Shown here: in pieces, positions 31,698-43,573 of the stretch | Layout: every line of letters starts with the position of its first letter | Position numbering within the stretch: the first letter of the stretch is position 1 | DNA from: Heloderma charlesbogerti | Taxonomy: Eukaryota > Chordata > Lepidosauria > Squamata > Helodermatidae | Reading direction: 5' to 3' | Assembly (NCBI GenBank): GCA_026122225.1 | Contig: JANEZZ010001383.1 | Coordinates: forward strand, 124,001-188,000 | Length of the DNA stretch: 64,000 nt | Notes under the pieces: generated by a model | Seen by the model: the letters and a program-made list of their open reading frames with translations, nothing else | Database searches by the model: none | Told to the model about the DNA's origin: nothing | Position numbers and translations under genes: made by a program

Positions 31698-34069
31698 AAA
31701 TGCCTGCTAAAGCATCAGACTCTACAGAACAAAACCCAAGTTGTCAAGAATGCACAATGATGACTCTACTCACATGTTGGGAAACTGAGCGTAAATGTCT
31801 ATCAGTAAAATATACTTTAGATCAATAGTTTTAATCAGGAATGAAAGAAATAACTATGCTGGGAATCTTACAGAGAGGATTAAAAAATATTTTTCCCCAT
31901 GGCTTCATTATTTCCAGACATTTTACATCTCTAGTCTTTCTATAAAAGTGTTCTTATCACATAGGTTTTAGAAATCATTTTGGGAGGACAGCTGGGTAAC
32001 AGTTTATAAATACTTTGTCTTAAATCCTAGAAGAAAATATTTCATAATTCAAAACTGTTCAGTTTTTCCAGCTTTTCGAGAAAAACAAAAATGGTCCTTG
32101 GGGGCAGGGGGAACAGGAAAAAGGTGGTTTCCCCCCACTAACATTTCTGGGGGGTTTCCAGGCCTTCATATCTCTAGTCTCCATTGATCTCCCAAGCACC
32201 CGTCTCTCTCCAAGACTTCCTGCATTCACCCTAAAGGCTATCAATATGCTGCGTCTGTCAATAATAGGACCTTAACTCCAGCCAACACTGGCAGGGCACC
32301 ATCCGTCTTTGGCATAAACGTAGCGTTCAAGGCCACAGAAACTCCCCTGACCGGTTAGGCAGCGGGAACACTGGCGACAAACCCAGGCACCTGTCCACAC
32401 AGAGACAAAGGGTGGATTTCGAATGTGTACGGAGAGAGTTGTGATGCCTATCATGTTCCATCACATGGCCATTTACAAAGGCCGGCCTCCAGCAATCACT
32501 GTGGGAACGGAGCTGGCAAGAGCTTTCAGCCCCGTAACCAAACCCTGCCCCTGTTTGTCCACTTGTCAGCCTTCCTAGGGTTACTGTCATTTCTCCTGTG
32601 CCATCAGCTCGATATCCAACAGGTGTTATTTTTTTCCTGCACAAAGATGTGCATTGATGGAGGGAGTTCTACCTGTTGCATGGCGCAGTGAAGGACACAG
32701 GAATGGACCCTCTGAGGAGAAAAATAAAGCCATCTTTAGCCTTCTTCAGAACAGTTGTACTAGACTTTCCCATCATCCTCGACCATTCGCATGCTGGCTG
32801 GGGTTGATGGGCACTGAAGTCCAAAACATCTGAAGGGCACCACGTTGGGGAAGGCTGATTTCTACACATATAAATGTGTATGTGTAAAGGGTTTGCATTC
32901 TTGTTTGTAGATCAGCCCCCGAAGAAGGAAAGAAGCATTTCTGAACTGTATTGGGCTCAAGAAAATTAGGGTCGTCTTGGCAATTTGCCTTGTTTTTTAC
33001 TTCCTGCAAAGGACATGGCAGGGTGTTGCATGCTGCAACAACGGAAGCTGCCTCTCTTTGCTTTTTATATAGCGTAATCAGTGTGCAGCCTTACGGAGTA
33101 CAAAAGCTCTCTGCCCTGAGGTGCTTCCAGTCCAAAATTCAAAATAGGGAAGCAACAGGGGAAGGCAGGGCAGGGATAATCAGGGAAATGATATGTAGTT
33201 ATTTCAGTTGCAAATACTTAGGCGTAGTTAGAGGCTGGGTTATAGTAGGAAAGCCTTCCCAACCTGGTGCCCTCTGGATGGGTTGGACATGCTTGCTAGG
33301 AATTATAGGAGTTGTAGTCAAGCAACTGGAGGGCACCAGGCAGTGGTGTAGTGGAGTCAGCGCTCACAGGGTCAAGTACAGAGACTTTTTGATTAGCAGG
33401 GAAAATTACGTCATCTCCCCTTACCCCCCACCCTACCCCAGCTTCTCTGTTCCCTCTGAGCTTAGCTGCAATCCCCACAATAGCTGCAAGAGAAATATAT
33501 TGTTGTGAGCTATCCCTGTGGTAAAGTATTTTAGGGTGCCTTGATCCTGAATGGGCAATTGAGACCCATCAGCTGTACAAAAGACCTGCTCCTAAGGTAG
33601 CTGAAAATGTCTAGAACTGATTTGTTGATATGGATCAACACAGCTGCCTGCATTTTTGGACTCTCCTTGGGGGCTAACTAACATGATGAACACCTGCACT
33701 TCAAAATGTACCACTATACTGCTTACGCCAGGTTGGGGAAAGGTGTAGTAAGACATGGAACTTGGGGGTTGTGCCAAAATCTTCAGGGAGTGCTTCCAGA
33801 GAAAGAGATAAAATAAAAATCAGGAGGGACAGGGAGCCTGGAGGGAGCCAAAAGAGATGCCTGCGGGCACAGTGGTGCTTATGGGCCTCATGTTGAAGAC
33901 CCCAGCCATAACTGCTTACCCCACAGCGGCCTGTTAGAGTGACCTAGTTATGAAGGCCCTTTTGGCCACAGTGTACCCAAAATAAACCCCTGCTCTGCTG
34001 CAACGTTTACCAAAATATCTGAGGACAGAGGCCCGATTCATCCTTTCTAAGAGTCAGACTCTGCAGTCG
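31698..34069. other. No gene recognised
   Basis: Contains dispersed repeat copies at 32780-32860 (+) and a foldback pair at 33245-33340. The ORFs (up to 185 codons at 32951-33508) cross these repeats and show no domain. Confidence 0.45.
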
Positions 34070-34225
34070 AGAGTGTGTAAGAGGGAGGGTTACCTGCCCT
34101 CAGCAAGCACGTGCAATGGGGAAGAGGAGGAGAAACTCCAGGGGGTTCTTGTCAGTGGGACCCTGCTGGAATGCGGGCCCTCTGCAGGTACCCAACCATG
34201 CCTACCCTTAACACCAGCCCTGACT
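34070..34225 (+). repeat. Dispersed GC-rich repeat, partial copy 3
   Basis: Matches the 3' end of 15060-15437: GCAATGGGGAAGAGGAGGAG, GTCAGTGGGACCCTGCTGGA and ACCCTTAACACCAGCCCTG. Confidence 0.65.
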
Positions 34226-34299
34226 CTCCTTGGTCCAGCAGGAGCCACCGGTCTGGGAGTACCTTCTGACTCCTAACTATTATCCCACACCAGCTCTCT

Positions 34300-34615
34300 T
34301 GTTGTATTTAATAATTATTATTACTGCCTCATTATTATTTAATTTCTACCATATCTTTCTACAGGAATATTCGAGGCGTATTTACTGAAGGTAAATAAAT
34401 TTCCCCCCGAGTCTAGTAGCTATGCTCAGATATGCTTGCAGAGGACAGAGAAAGCCTCCTGACTTGAAACCATTATGCCACACGGGCTGTATTGTTGTAT
34501 TTCATCATTATCATCTCAACATCATTTAATTTCTACCCTGTCTTTCTAAAGGAATATTCAAGGTGTATTTATTTAAGAGTAATGAATATTCCGCTGAGTA
34601 CAAGAGAGCCCAGTA
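34300..34615 (+). repeat. Two-copy local duplication, ~190-bp spacing
   Basis: TTTAATTTCTACCATATCTT then GGAATATTCGAGGCGTATTT (34336-34390) recurs as TTTAATTTCTACCCTGTCTT then GGAATATTCAAGGTGTATTT (34526-34575). Both are followed by CCAGTAGCTATGC-like DNA. Confidence 0.7.
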
Positions 34616-35011
34616 GCTATGCCTAGAAAAGAAAACCAACCCTGTAAAACTGTGTCGCCATCCCTGAACATACCCTAGCCCCAGGAGCTGGTACTAGGAA
34701 AACCATCAAGATGAGGATGGAAAGGAGGTGCTAATTAAGCCTTGGCTTTGGGAAAGCTGTTGTCGGGCCTACTTCAGATCCACCACTGTGTTTGTGCTCT
34801 CCTTCAATGCCCAGAGTTTTGGTGGCTGCCAGATTTATCAGCCCTGGCATCATTAGGGCTACGTACACTCCCCCTGAGAAACATGCAGGAACGGCAGGGC
34901 ATCAAAGCAGTATATTATATTTACTATCTAGATTGTCTTCCAGCCGTAATAGCTGCAATAAAACCAAAGGAAAAACCTGAGTCACAATGAAAACCATTTT
35001 TATCTAGAAGT

Positions 35012-35100
35012 CATAGAATCGTAGAATGGGTAGGGTTGGAAGGGGTCTGTAAGACCATCCAGTCCATCCCCTTGCTCAATGCAGGAATCCATGTCCAGCA
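35012..35100 (-). mobile_element. CR1 LINE 3' tail, reverse
   Basis: TAGAATCGTAGAATGGGTAG then GGTTGGAAGGGGTCTGTAAG and TGCTCAATGCAGGAATCC, the reverse complement of the CR1 3' end. Confidence 0.85.
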
Positions 35101-35269
35101 CTCTAAAGGGATCTACAAGTCAATCTAAAAGCCCCCCAAACATTAACAAAAATAAAGGGGGGGATCAATCCCCCAAAAAGTCAGTCTACAAAACTGACAG
35201 ACAAAAAGTCTAACACATGAGCAACAGCAGAGGGCAAAAACACGAACAGCAGAGCATCAAATAAGCAAA

Positions 35270-35480
35270 GTTAATAAATAAATAAATAACACGGTTCATC
35301 TGATTGCTGAAAGTACCATGAAAAGGGTAAATGGACACTTGTCTCTGAAAAGAAAGGGGACCCTTTGCTTGTTGAATTTCCAGTGAAAGGGAGTTCTACC
35401 AGACAGGGGCCACCAGGGAAAAAGCCCTGTTCCTGGATGAGGACAGCTTGGCATCTGCTATTGATGGTACCTGGAGCAGG
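35270..35480 (-). mobile_element. L2-like LINE 3' end variant, reverse
   Basis: The reverse tail AATAAATAAATAAATAACAC is followed by CCAGTGAAAGGGAGTTCTAC and GGCCACCAGGGAAAAAGCCC, an older L2-like ORF2 end. Confidence 0.6.
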
Positions 35481-36881
35481 ATTTTGTTGGCAATATGTAA
35501 AGCCCAGCAAGGTTAGGCAGTGGTTCGCTATTTATAGAAGCCCTATAAATAGAAAAAAGACAGTTACATATGCTCTTGATTTGGTGTCTAATGTGTTGGA
35601 ACTCAGACCATACCTCCAGCTTGTAGAGGCAGAGTCGTTTGGGCAGGTTACAAGTCTTTTGACATGCCTCCTATGGCAGCCATTTTGCGGTGGTGCCCAG
35701 GAGAGTTTCTCATATTGCTAAATGTGCTCACGGCCCAAAAAGGTTGCCTACTGCTTGTGTGGAAAATACTGAACTACATGAACTGATGGTGTGGCTCAGC
35801 AGGAAGCTCTTTGTATCAAATGGATTTTGCTTTTCTCCTCTGCCAGGTGTTATGACCTCATCTACAATGCCTTACTACTAACTACACTCATGTTTCAGCA
35901 TACATACAGGTAGAATAAGAAGGCTGATAGAAATCTTTTCCTTTGGGGCTTTTGCTTATTGCCGGCTGGGATCACCAGGGATCACCATATTGTTACTCAT
36001 TGTCCATCTTCCTGTTTTGTACACCTGAGACTGATGGAGCAGATTGATCCATTCTTGGAAGCAAATTTGGGATTATCTACATGGGGATCAGTTTGACTGT
36101 CTAGCCTGTGTACACGAGACAGCATTCTTTTGTATCAGTCTGCAATTGTTACTGCCCTCTGCACCCTTACTCATAATCAATATGCAGATTTTAATCTCAA
36201 TATCCCCTATGAATATGTATGGATTGATTAGATAGTGGTAGGGGAATGTATCCCAACACTTTAATCACCCTGATTATGATGAGCAGTTACAGTATGGTCT
36301 TGAATATAATGTAACAGGAATCCTGTTGTCTCAAGTGAAGAAAGGATCAATTCTCAGTTCTGCGAAATTAGGGGTTGGGGTGGAGAGATTGCTTAGGCAA
36401 TGATCACTGACAGAACAGGGTGCTAACCTGGATTTTACAAATACAGAAACTGTCAAACAAAGTCATCCATTGAGCTTCATGGCCAAGTGGGGACTTGAAC
36501 CCCGCTCTCCAGTCCAGAGCAGAACCCATGGCATTATGAATTTTAGAGACACAATGATATCCTTGTTTTCATCTGTGAAATATTGGAGTGTACGGGGTTC
36601 TCACTTTTTGACTCCTCAGATTGCATAATATCCAATGTCAGCACAGTGAGATGAGAAGGAAATCAAAAGGCTTATTATGGCTAAGAATAACCACAGGGAT
36701 CTAATAACATCATTGAAATTATTTACCTCCAGTGTTGCAAAATGGATCACTAATTCCTAATGGCTATTAATGTCTGCTGTTATCCCACACAGCCTTTTCA
36801 GTTTTTAGATGACATAACTTAACAAAACAAATAACATATAATTATGCATTCTCTCTGTCTCTGTTCTTCTTGCTCAAGAAG
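35481..36881. other. No gene recognised
   Basis: 36425-36540 resembles a MIR-type core in reverse (GTGGGGACTTGAACCCCGCT). The rest is unassigned. A pyrimidine tract and AG at 35847 precede only a 10-codon open frame. Confidence 0.4.
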
Positions 36882-36957
36882 CCCTATAAATAACAGCAGT
36901 GATTCACGTTGTTTCATACTCATAATGATGCCTTCACAGGAAACATGGAGACTCTTT

Positions 36958-36959
36958 CC

Positions 36960-36994
<35 letters not shown>

Positions 36995-36995
36995 G
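36958..36995 (+). repeat. (ATT)n microsatellite
   Basis: About 12 ATT units, absent from the paralogous site near 62285. Confidence 0.95.
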
Positions 36996-37196
36996 TTATT
37001 TTCATTAATATTTTTGCCACTTGAAAAAGCACACCCATTTGTGATTTTTCAGAGGGGAAACAAGCTGTGGACTGCTGGTAAAAGTTTTTACCTGTTCAGC
37101 AAGAAGCATTGCCTTTTCTCTGAACTGGCTTTGTGATTATTCTGATTGGCTAAGTGATCCCTGATTGGTAGGATCATTCTTCCAAGTAAGAAGAAG

Positions 37197-37222
37197 AGTG
37201 TGTGTGTGTGTGTGTGTGTGTT
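37197..37222 (+). repeat. (GT)n microsatellite
   Basis: About 13 GT units in segmental-duplication copy A. The paralogous position near 62497 has none. Confidence 0.95.
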
Positions 37223-37514
37223 CTTTTGTTTTTAAAGGCAGCCAAGCTGGTGCTGAAAGGGCTGGTGAACAGGCACAAAAGAAGTTAAGCACGGGGAGAG
37301 TGGGAGAGTGTCCAAGGGCCCACCTGAGGCCCTGATTTCATGTGGAAAATAATATTACATCTGGCATAACACACCTGTTTTTAATCTGAAAATTGAGTTA
37401 TTTTGTTTGTAGAACCCTTATATTCTCAGAAGTAAGGGCAGAGGCACCCATCTCTGGGGCAGGGAGGAGGGGTAGGCTGACCAGCTGCAAAGAAGGATGG
37501 CATTTATTTTAGTA

Positions 37515-38165
37515 TGTATGTATGTATTTATTTACACTTGTATACTGCTCTCAATCCAAACAGATTCCAGAGCAGTGAACACAAGACATACAATAGTAAA
37601 AAAAAAAAAAATTATAACACCATATTAAAATTATGAAAAACAAAATGCCAATAAAAACTATGGCTGGTTATTTAAAGAATGCTTCCTGGAACAGAACTGT
37701 TTTCAGGAGGCACCAGAAGCAACAGTGTTGGCGCCTGCCTGGCCTCCAGGGGCAGGGAGTTCCAAAGAAAGGGGGCCACCACACTGAAGGCTCTTCTCCT
37801 GGTGGACTCCAATTGGGCCATAGGTCCATGTGGAACCACCATGCGCAAGCCCTCCGATGACCTCAGCGGCCAGGCGGGTTGGTAAGGGAGAAGGTGCTCT
37901 CTCAGGTATCCTGGCCCCAAGTTGTGTAGGGCCTTGTACACTAGTACCAAAACTTTAAACCTGGCCTGGTAGCGAATGGGCAGCCGGTGCAGCTCCCTCA
38001 GCAAAGTAGCAAAAGAGTTGCATGCTGAAAAGGGCAGCTCCTGACGAGAGCCAAGCTGCTGCGTTCTGCACTAGCTCCAGCTTCTGGGGCAGCCTTAAGG
38101 GCAGCCCCACATAGAGCGCATTGCAGTCATCTAGTCTTGAGGTGACTAGCGCCTGGATGGTAGTG
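37515..38165 (-). pseudogene. L2-like LINE ORF2 C-terminus, reverse
   Basis: The minus-strand frame 38004-37672 reads LHRLPIRYQARFKVLVLVYK, ALHNLGPGYLREHL, RRRAFSVVAPFLWNSLPLEA, the C-terminal block of L2/CR1-group ORF2. The upstream part to 38165 is in other frames. The tail is at the 37515 side. Confidence 0.85.
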
Positions 38166-38280
38166 CTCCAGTATCATTAATAGTGTACCAGAGATGGAAT
38201 TCCAGATTGTGAAATGTAGCTCCTGCCTACTGCATGAGAAATGACTGTTAAAGAGATAGAAACTGTTCTGCTAGGCAGCA

Positions 38281-38612
38281 CCGGCGTCAGGGGTAGGCAT
38301 GGTTGGGTGCCATGGGTGGGTGCCCACTGACAAGAGCCCCCCTGGACTCATTCCTCCTCTTCATCATTGCAACTTACTTGTTCGCCGGCCACTCGCTCTG
38401 GCCCAGGCAATGGTGGTGATGAGAAGGAGAAGCAGGAGATGCCACCACGGCCTCCTTGCTCCCTGGCTCTCTGCCTGTCCAGCAAGCAAGTGGCAGCAAT
38501 GATGAGGAAGAGGAGGAGAAAGATCAGCTGGTGGCAATGGCGGTGAGAAGGTAGACTCATTGAGGGAGGGTGGCCACTGAGGCTGTCTTGCCCTCCAAAA
38601 CCTGGAGCCGGC
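38281..38612 (-). repeat. Dispersed GC-rich repeat, copy 4, reverse
   Basis: Begins ACCGGCGTCAGGGGTAGGCA and ends CCAAAACCTGGAGCCGGCAC, the reverse of 15060-15437. It is inserted in segmental-duplication copy A exactly where copy B carries a different repeat. Confidence 0.75.
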
Positions 38613-38760
38613 ACTGTGTCAGTGGCCCAGTCTGCTTTGGAGCCACAGACTCTAATTTGACCTGGAATAACCACTGTTGAGTGAGACCAGAGGCACTCTG
38701 CGCATGCTCACAGGTGCTCCCATTCATATCATTTTCTTACAAAAACTGTGTTCTTTTCCC

Positions 38761-39166
38761 TGGTAGACTTTCCAATTTGTTTACCAAGAATGAGAGGAGG
38801 CAGAGATCTGGTCCAAGACAATTTTATTCTGCAGAATAAGGCAACCCTTGGGGCTAACGCTCCAACAAAGGTCACAATCAAGTGATGCGATCCAAAAGTT
38901 TATATAGGCAAGACTTTTGGGGGCTGTCCTACGCTTGCGCTGTACTAATCTCTTTGTCTAGCTGAGAGGGAAACAGAAAGCAGGCAGCGCCTTTTACATA
39001 TCTAGGCATGCGCAGAGAGGTAGCCTTGTACTCTAACGTAAATACGTTCCTGGCATTCCTGAGTCTCCGATAAGGCGCTGTGTTTGACATGACAATTTCA
39101 CACAAAGGTAGAATAGACATAGCCTAGCTTATAAAATTATGGGATAACAGACATATTTCTATAACA
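38761..39166 (-). mobile_element. Solo LTR, retroviral type, reverse
   Basis: On the minus strand it begins TGTTATAGAAATATG and ends AAAGTCTACCA. It contains TATATAAAC (about 38900), then AATAAAATTG about 70 bp later, the promoter and poly(A) order of an LTR. It is 406 bp with no internal genes beside it. A target duplication was not clear. Confidence 0.7.
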
Positions 39167-39930
39167 ATTTCACATTATCCAGGCTTCACTCTGGGCATTC
39201 AAAACTTTTTGAGGCCCTGGTGAAGCCTTGTTCAGATTAACCTCCAGTCTGCCTGGATGTAAAAAAAAAATCTTCAGGGGCAGTGCAAATCTCATTGAGG
39301 CTGGGTCATAAGCGTCCATCCATTTTCCTGAAAGGTTTGCAGTCCATACACACCCAAAGCGGGTGGGGAGAATGTTGGGGGCGTTTTGAAAATAGCCACT
39401 CATGAAAAACTCTGCCACCCTCCGCCATCTTGGCGTATTTATTGGGAAGTCGGTAAAATACAAACATAACTAATCAAGAATCGAACTCTGGAAGAAAAAA
39501 AAACACAACTCAGTAAGCTTAACTGAATGGTTATATACACGGTGTGGTAAGGTACTGGAAAAAAATATCTGATTAAACCAAGGAGAGGACATTTTGATGG
39601 TGTCCCTGGCTTCTGGAAGGCTGCTAGGCCTCGTTGCTATGGGAACCGCTATCAAGCCAGGCCTGAGGCCAAGAGGGCTGAAGTTAGGGATCATTTCTGA
39701 AGAGGAGTGGGGCTGTTTAAGAAGCTGCCTCGTTGCATTAAGTACAAACAATTTTTTTGCTTCCAGGGTCAAACCCTGAAGAAAAACAACAACCACTGGT
39801 TCAGCAAGTTTAGCCAAAAGCAGGCTGTGAATGGCACAAATTGGCTAGCACCATTGACGTCACCAAGATGTCTCCCCCCGCACCCACCCATTCCATACAT
39901 TCATTCCCCAAAGGAGTTTTGCAGCTGAAA
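39167..39930. other. 3' flank of the chemokine gene, no gene recognised
   Basis: The minus-strand ORFs at 39170-39817 have no recognisable domain. The chemokine 3' end probably lies just above 39930. Confidence 0.4.
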
Positions 39931-39945
39931 TACTTCAGTGTTATT

Positions 39946-39951
39946 TTTATT
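39946..39951 (-). terminator. Candidate poly(A) signal of the chemokine gene
   Basis: AATAAA on the minus strand, about 305 nt after the stop codon. It fits a short chemokine 3'UTR. Confidence 0.5.
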
Positions 39952-39962
39952 AGCATATAAAC

Positions 39963-39970
39963 AAATAAAT
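39963..39970 (-). promoter_or_regulatory. AU-rich element candidate in chemokine 3'UTR
   Basis: ATTTATTT on the minus strand, a few bases before the poly(A) signal. AUUUA motifs in chemokine and cytokine mRNAs promote rapid decay. That function here is inferred. Confidence 0.4.
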
Positions 39971-40256
39971 GTGTATGCAGCGCTTTAAAAAAGGAAGGGT
40001 TTTAAAGGGCAGAAATGAAGCACAGGGAGAAGGAAAAGGCTGGTGGCAAATCTAACGTTCTTCTGGAGAGAATGGACGTCCGCCATGCACGTTTTAAAAG
40101 AGGAAGGCATGATATGAATGGAATACATGATGCGTTCTACAAATAAACACTCGGGATATATATCTCCTCAAGAAAAATGTAGCTGCTCCTCCCCGTATGC
40201 TGATGGTTACAGGCGGATGCTTTCTCTCCTCTTCCTAAGGAGGAGGTGGGAAGGTT

Positions 40257-40344
40257 TCAGTTTGGCTTGAGTTCTCGGATGAGATCCTGCACCCATGACA
40301 CTTCGGGATCAGCACAGACTTTCTGACTGTTTCTTGTGGTAAAT
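40257..40344 (-). CDS. CC chemokine, exon 3
   Basis: The acceptor TTTCTCCTTTGCAG ends at 40345 and is entered in phase 2. The residues are IFTTRNSQKVCADPEVSW then VQDLIRELKPN and stop. This is the canonical CC-chemokine last exon: the fourth cysteine in KVCADP, the VxW motif and the C-terminal amphipathic helix. With exons 1 and 2 it completes a 90-residue precursor, the usual size. It ends in TGA at 40257-40259. Confidence 0.95.
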
Positions 40345-40969
40345 CTGCAAAGGAGAAAGTGTGGTTATGGTCCATTCAGAAACCTGGGAAGAGGAAATGC
40401 TCTGTATTGTAATAACTTCGTCACAGAGCTGGCGGTCTCCTCCCAGGTATCACGCTCAGGGCTAGCCATCTCCTCCTCCCTACCCCCCTGGAACTTTGCT
40501 AAAAAATGCAGACGGATTATACTGTCCTTGGGCGGCCACTTGCCCATCACCAAAAAGAGAGGAGGAAAGGGGACACCAGTTTGCATAACATTTGCATATG
40601 CTAACTTTTATGTATAGTTACACATTTAGAAATAATAACTGTAATTTAAATAGTGGAGAAGACTGGCCAGGTGACCTGTGTGCCTGCTCAGTCTACTGTC
40701 CAGGTGTTTACAGTAGTTGGGCGATTTCAAGGCCCTTGCCCGCCCTCCGTTCTCATAGTTTTTTAGCTTCAAACTAGACTTGGACTGGACAGCCCTGTCA
40801 GGGTGGACACTGAGCCCATAGAATCCCAGCGTAGTTCTGATCAGATTCTGAAGAAGAGGTAGGGATGTACGGATTACCCACCGTCCGTTCCAGTGGGGAA
40901 TCCGCGGGGGGGGGGTGAGGCGATCCGTCCCTGCCCCCCCCCCCCGGAATCCACACGGAGCAGGCAAGC

Positions 40970-41556
40970 TGTCAGGATTCCTTTTGCCCCCACTGAACTT
41001 CAGACACCAAATCAAACACAGACAAGAGGCTTCAACGTAGGGCTTTTTTTTAATCCATTACTTCAATGGGTCATACAGATGCAAATTCTCAGTGACTCTC
41101 AGTCTACACAGGAAATGCCTTCAGGCAGGGAGTTCAAAAGATAGCTACGAAAGTTGCCCGCTGTTTGAAGAAAGGCGGGCTCACTATCCTAACTTAAGGG
41201 GTGGAGGGAGATCTCCCTCTCCCTCGCGAGGCTTCTAAGCGCAGCTGTTCACACCGGGCCAACCAGGTAGACTGTCTAAGTTTGCCCCAGCCATCTCTCT
41301 CTTGGCTCTGCGCCTGCGCCTGGCGTCTATGAATTCAGGCTCTCCAAACCACACCTCACCCTGTTCGCTATCTCTCATGGGTGTGTGTGTGTGTGTGAAG
41401 AGGGGCCCTCTCCGTCCAGCTGGACCTTTGAAACTTGAGGAGTCTGCCTTAGCCATGTCTGGACAAGCCTGGGAAACTACCTCCCCCATGTCTGGCGGTT
41501 CTTCTTCACAATCTGAACTACTCTGCCACTCCCTGCGCTCAGAGGCAACCCTGACA
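40970..41556 (-). mobile_element. Solo LTR, Gypsy-like, reverse, in chemokine intron 2
   Basis: The ends are TGTCAGGATTCC and GCAACCCTGACA (inverted TGTCAGG/CCTGACA). Read on the minus strand, it runs from TGTCAGGGTTGCCTCTGAGC to GTTGAAGCCTCTTGTCTGTG and GGAATCCTGACA. It contains a (GT)n run near 41380. It interrupts a SINE whose remainder follows at 41560-41665. No internal genes, so a solo LTR. Confidence 0.7.
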
Positions 41557-42649
41557 AGTAGGGCTGGAAAAAAAAAAAAACCCTGCCTGAAACCCTGGAG
41601 AGACATAGCCGCCAGTCAGTGTTGACAATGCCGGTCTCGATGGCCCAAGGGTAAGGCAGCTTCCGATGTTGCTTCTGGATGACATTAAAAATCAAACAGT
41701 TCAGGTCAGCTAAACACACGCAGCATTTCTATAGTGTTGCTCACTCCTAGATGCCCATTCATAAAATGGCTGCCATGGCGGGCATGGCCAGACGAAAAAC
41801 ACCCATTTCTTATAAGGTAAATGGGTGAGACTGAAAGAAAAGTTGCTTGCCCCAGAACCTAAGTACAAGGCAGAGGTGGGTTCAGAGCTCCAAAACACAA
41901 AACCGCCCCTTTGAAGCCAAATAAAGATGGTGCTGGAGGGCAGCACTTTCTCTTGCAGCAAGCCAGCCAGCCTCCTAATTTTTAACAAAATATTAATTAA
42001 AAAATACAAATCAGGAGGAGTAGGGAGCCTGGCGGGTACCAAGAGACGTGTCTGTGGGCACAGGGTGGCCACAGGCTCCACATGGGAGACCCCAGGATTC
42101 AACACCATGGATGAGAAGCACATCTTATACATGGCTTTAAAGCGGAATTAGAGGATAAGAGGGTGTCTGTTGATAGTGATTAATTACAAAAGCTAAACAG
42201 AATCTCAAATTCAGAGACTGTATAATTCCCACTATCAGATGATCCTGGGGCACATGCAGCAACGGAGACTTGTGGCCTCTGTTTCTTGCTTTGGGGCCTG
42301 CTGGAAGCATCTCTCTAGTCAATGTGAGAAACAGGATGGAGCTTTAATCTCTTGCAGCAAGACTCTTTTTATGCTCTTAGATGAGAACAGAACCTCCATG
42401 AACAACGGCACTATATCTTAGAGTACCAGATACACTTGGGAAAGGTTGTTCCCTTCACACCGTGCTTGTAGTCTTCTAGGAGGCATTTCTCTGGCTGTTG
42501 TGGGGAGCAGAATGCTGGACTAGGTAGACCTTTCATTTTTTTATAATGTTTTACAGTTTTATAATCTGTTGTAAACTACTTTGGGATTTTTAAAAAAATG
42601 TGAAGCAGTATATAAATACTTCCAATAAATAAATAAAAGGGGGTTGCTG

Positions 42650-42895
42650 TTTATTTATATTTATTTATATATTATTACATTTATATCCCACTGGGTTTTT
42701 TTCCTCTTGCAAGGAACAAGGCACCTACAAGGTCCTCCTTCTATTTTATTCTCACAACAACCCTGTGAGGTAGGTTAGGCTGAGTCAGTGACCCAGTTAC
42801 CTTCATGGCTGAGTGGGGACTAGAACCCGGGTCTCTGGAGTCCCAGTACAACACTCTAACCACTATACTACACTGGCTGTCACTGTTTTAAGAAC
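42650..42895 (-). mobile_element. tRNA-derived SINE, reverse, in chemokine intron 2
   Basis: The reverse complement of the 60150-60395 family: CTTGCAAGGAACAAGGCACC, CTCACAACAACCCTGTGAGG, GTGGGGACTAGAACCCGGGT and CTCTAACCACTATACTACAC (A-box side). Confidence 0.85.
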
Positions 42896-43560
42896 ATAAG
42901 AATTGCCCTTCTGAATCAGACCAAGGCTCCATCTAGTCCAGCATTCTTTCACACAGTGGCCAACCAGCTGTCGACCAGGAACCCACAAGCAGAACATGAG
43001 CACAACAGCATCCTCCTACACATGTCCCCCAGCAACTGATGTACCTAGGCATATTGCCTCTGCTACTGAAGGTAGCACATAGCCATCAAGACTAGTAGCC
43101 ATTGATAGCCTCCTCCTCCTCTAGGAACTTGTCCAACCCCCTTCGAAAGCCATCCAAATAGGTGGCCATCACTGCATCCTGTGGCAGCGAATTCCATAGT
43201 TTCACTCTGCACTGTGTGAAGATGCCCTTCCTTTTATCATTCCCAAATCTCCCACCCATCAGCTTCATGGGAGGACCCCAGTGGGTTCTAGTATTATGAG
43301 ACAGGGCGAAAAATGTCTCCCTATCCACATTCTGCACACGAGGCATAATTTTGTACACCTCTGTCATGCCTCCCCTTGCTCGCCCTTTTTCCAAGCTAAA
43401 CAAGCCCAGCTGTTGCAACCTTCCCTCAAAGGGGAGATGCTCCAGGCCCTTGATCCCTTTAATTGCCCTTTTCTGCACTTTTTTGGCTCCCCTATGCACA
43501 ATAAATTCAAAATCTAGTATTAAAGGATTAGAATTGTGTTTCTATGATTCTATGAATTAC
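42896..43560 (-). pseudogene. CR1-like LINE 3' end, reverse, in chemokine intron 2
   Basis: The minus-strand frame 43499-43092 reads LEHLPFEGRLQQLGLFSLEK, GRARGGMTEVYKIM, VKLWNSLPQDAVMATYLDGF and RRGLDKFLEEEEAINGY. It continues into the GGTCTGATTCAGAAGGGCAA-type 3' end at 42900. It is the same subfamily as 6250-6605. Confidence 0.88.
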
Positions 43561-43573
43561 TGATTATACTTAC

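Larger units (their letters stand above)
36882..38670 (+). repeat. Segmental duplication, copy A
   Basis: Matches 62158-63770 over most of its non-transposon length in the same order and orientation. Examples are TTCAGAGGGGAAACAAGCTG / TTCAGAGGGGAGGCAAGCCA, ATTACATCTGGCATAACACA / ATTACATCTGGCATAACCCA, and CAGTCTGCTTTGGAGCCACA in both. Copy A carries its own L2-like insertion (37515-38165), GC-rich repeat (38281-38612), and (ATT)n and (GT)n tracts. The duplicated DNA has no clear ORF. Confidence 0.88.

Noticed and set aside
34360..34390. Short exon between CTACAG and AAGGTAAAT
   Set aside because: The phase-0 reading needed after the donor at 27502 hits a stop. The same sequence is duplicated 190 bp later without splice sites.
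35848..35881. SEA-domain continuation after CTCTGCCAG
   Set aside because: Phase-0 reading stops at the third codon, and the other frame gives only about ten residues.
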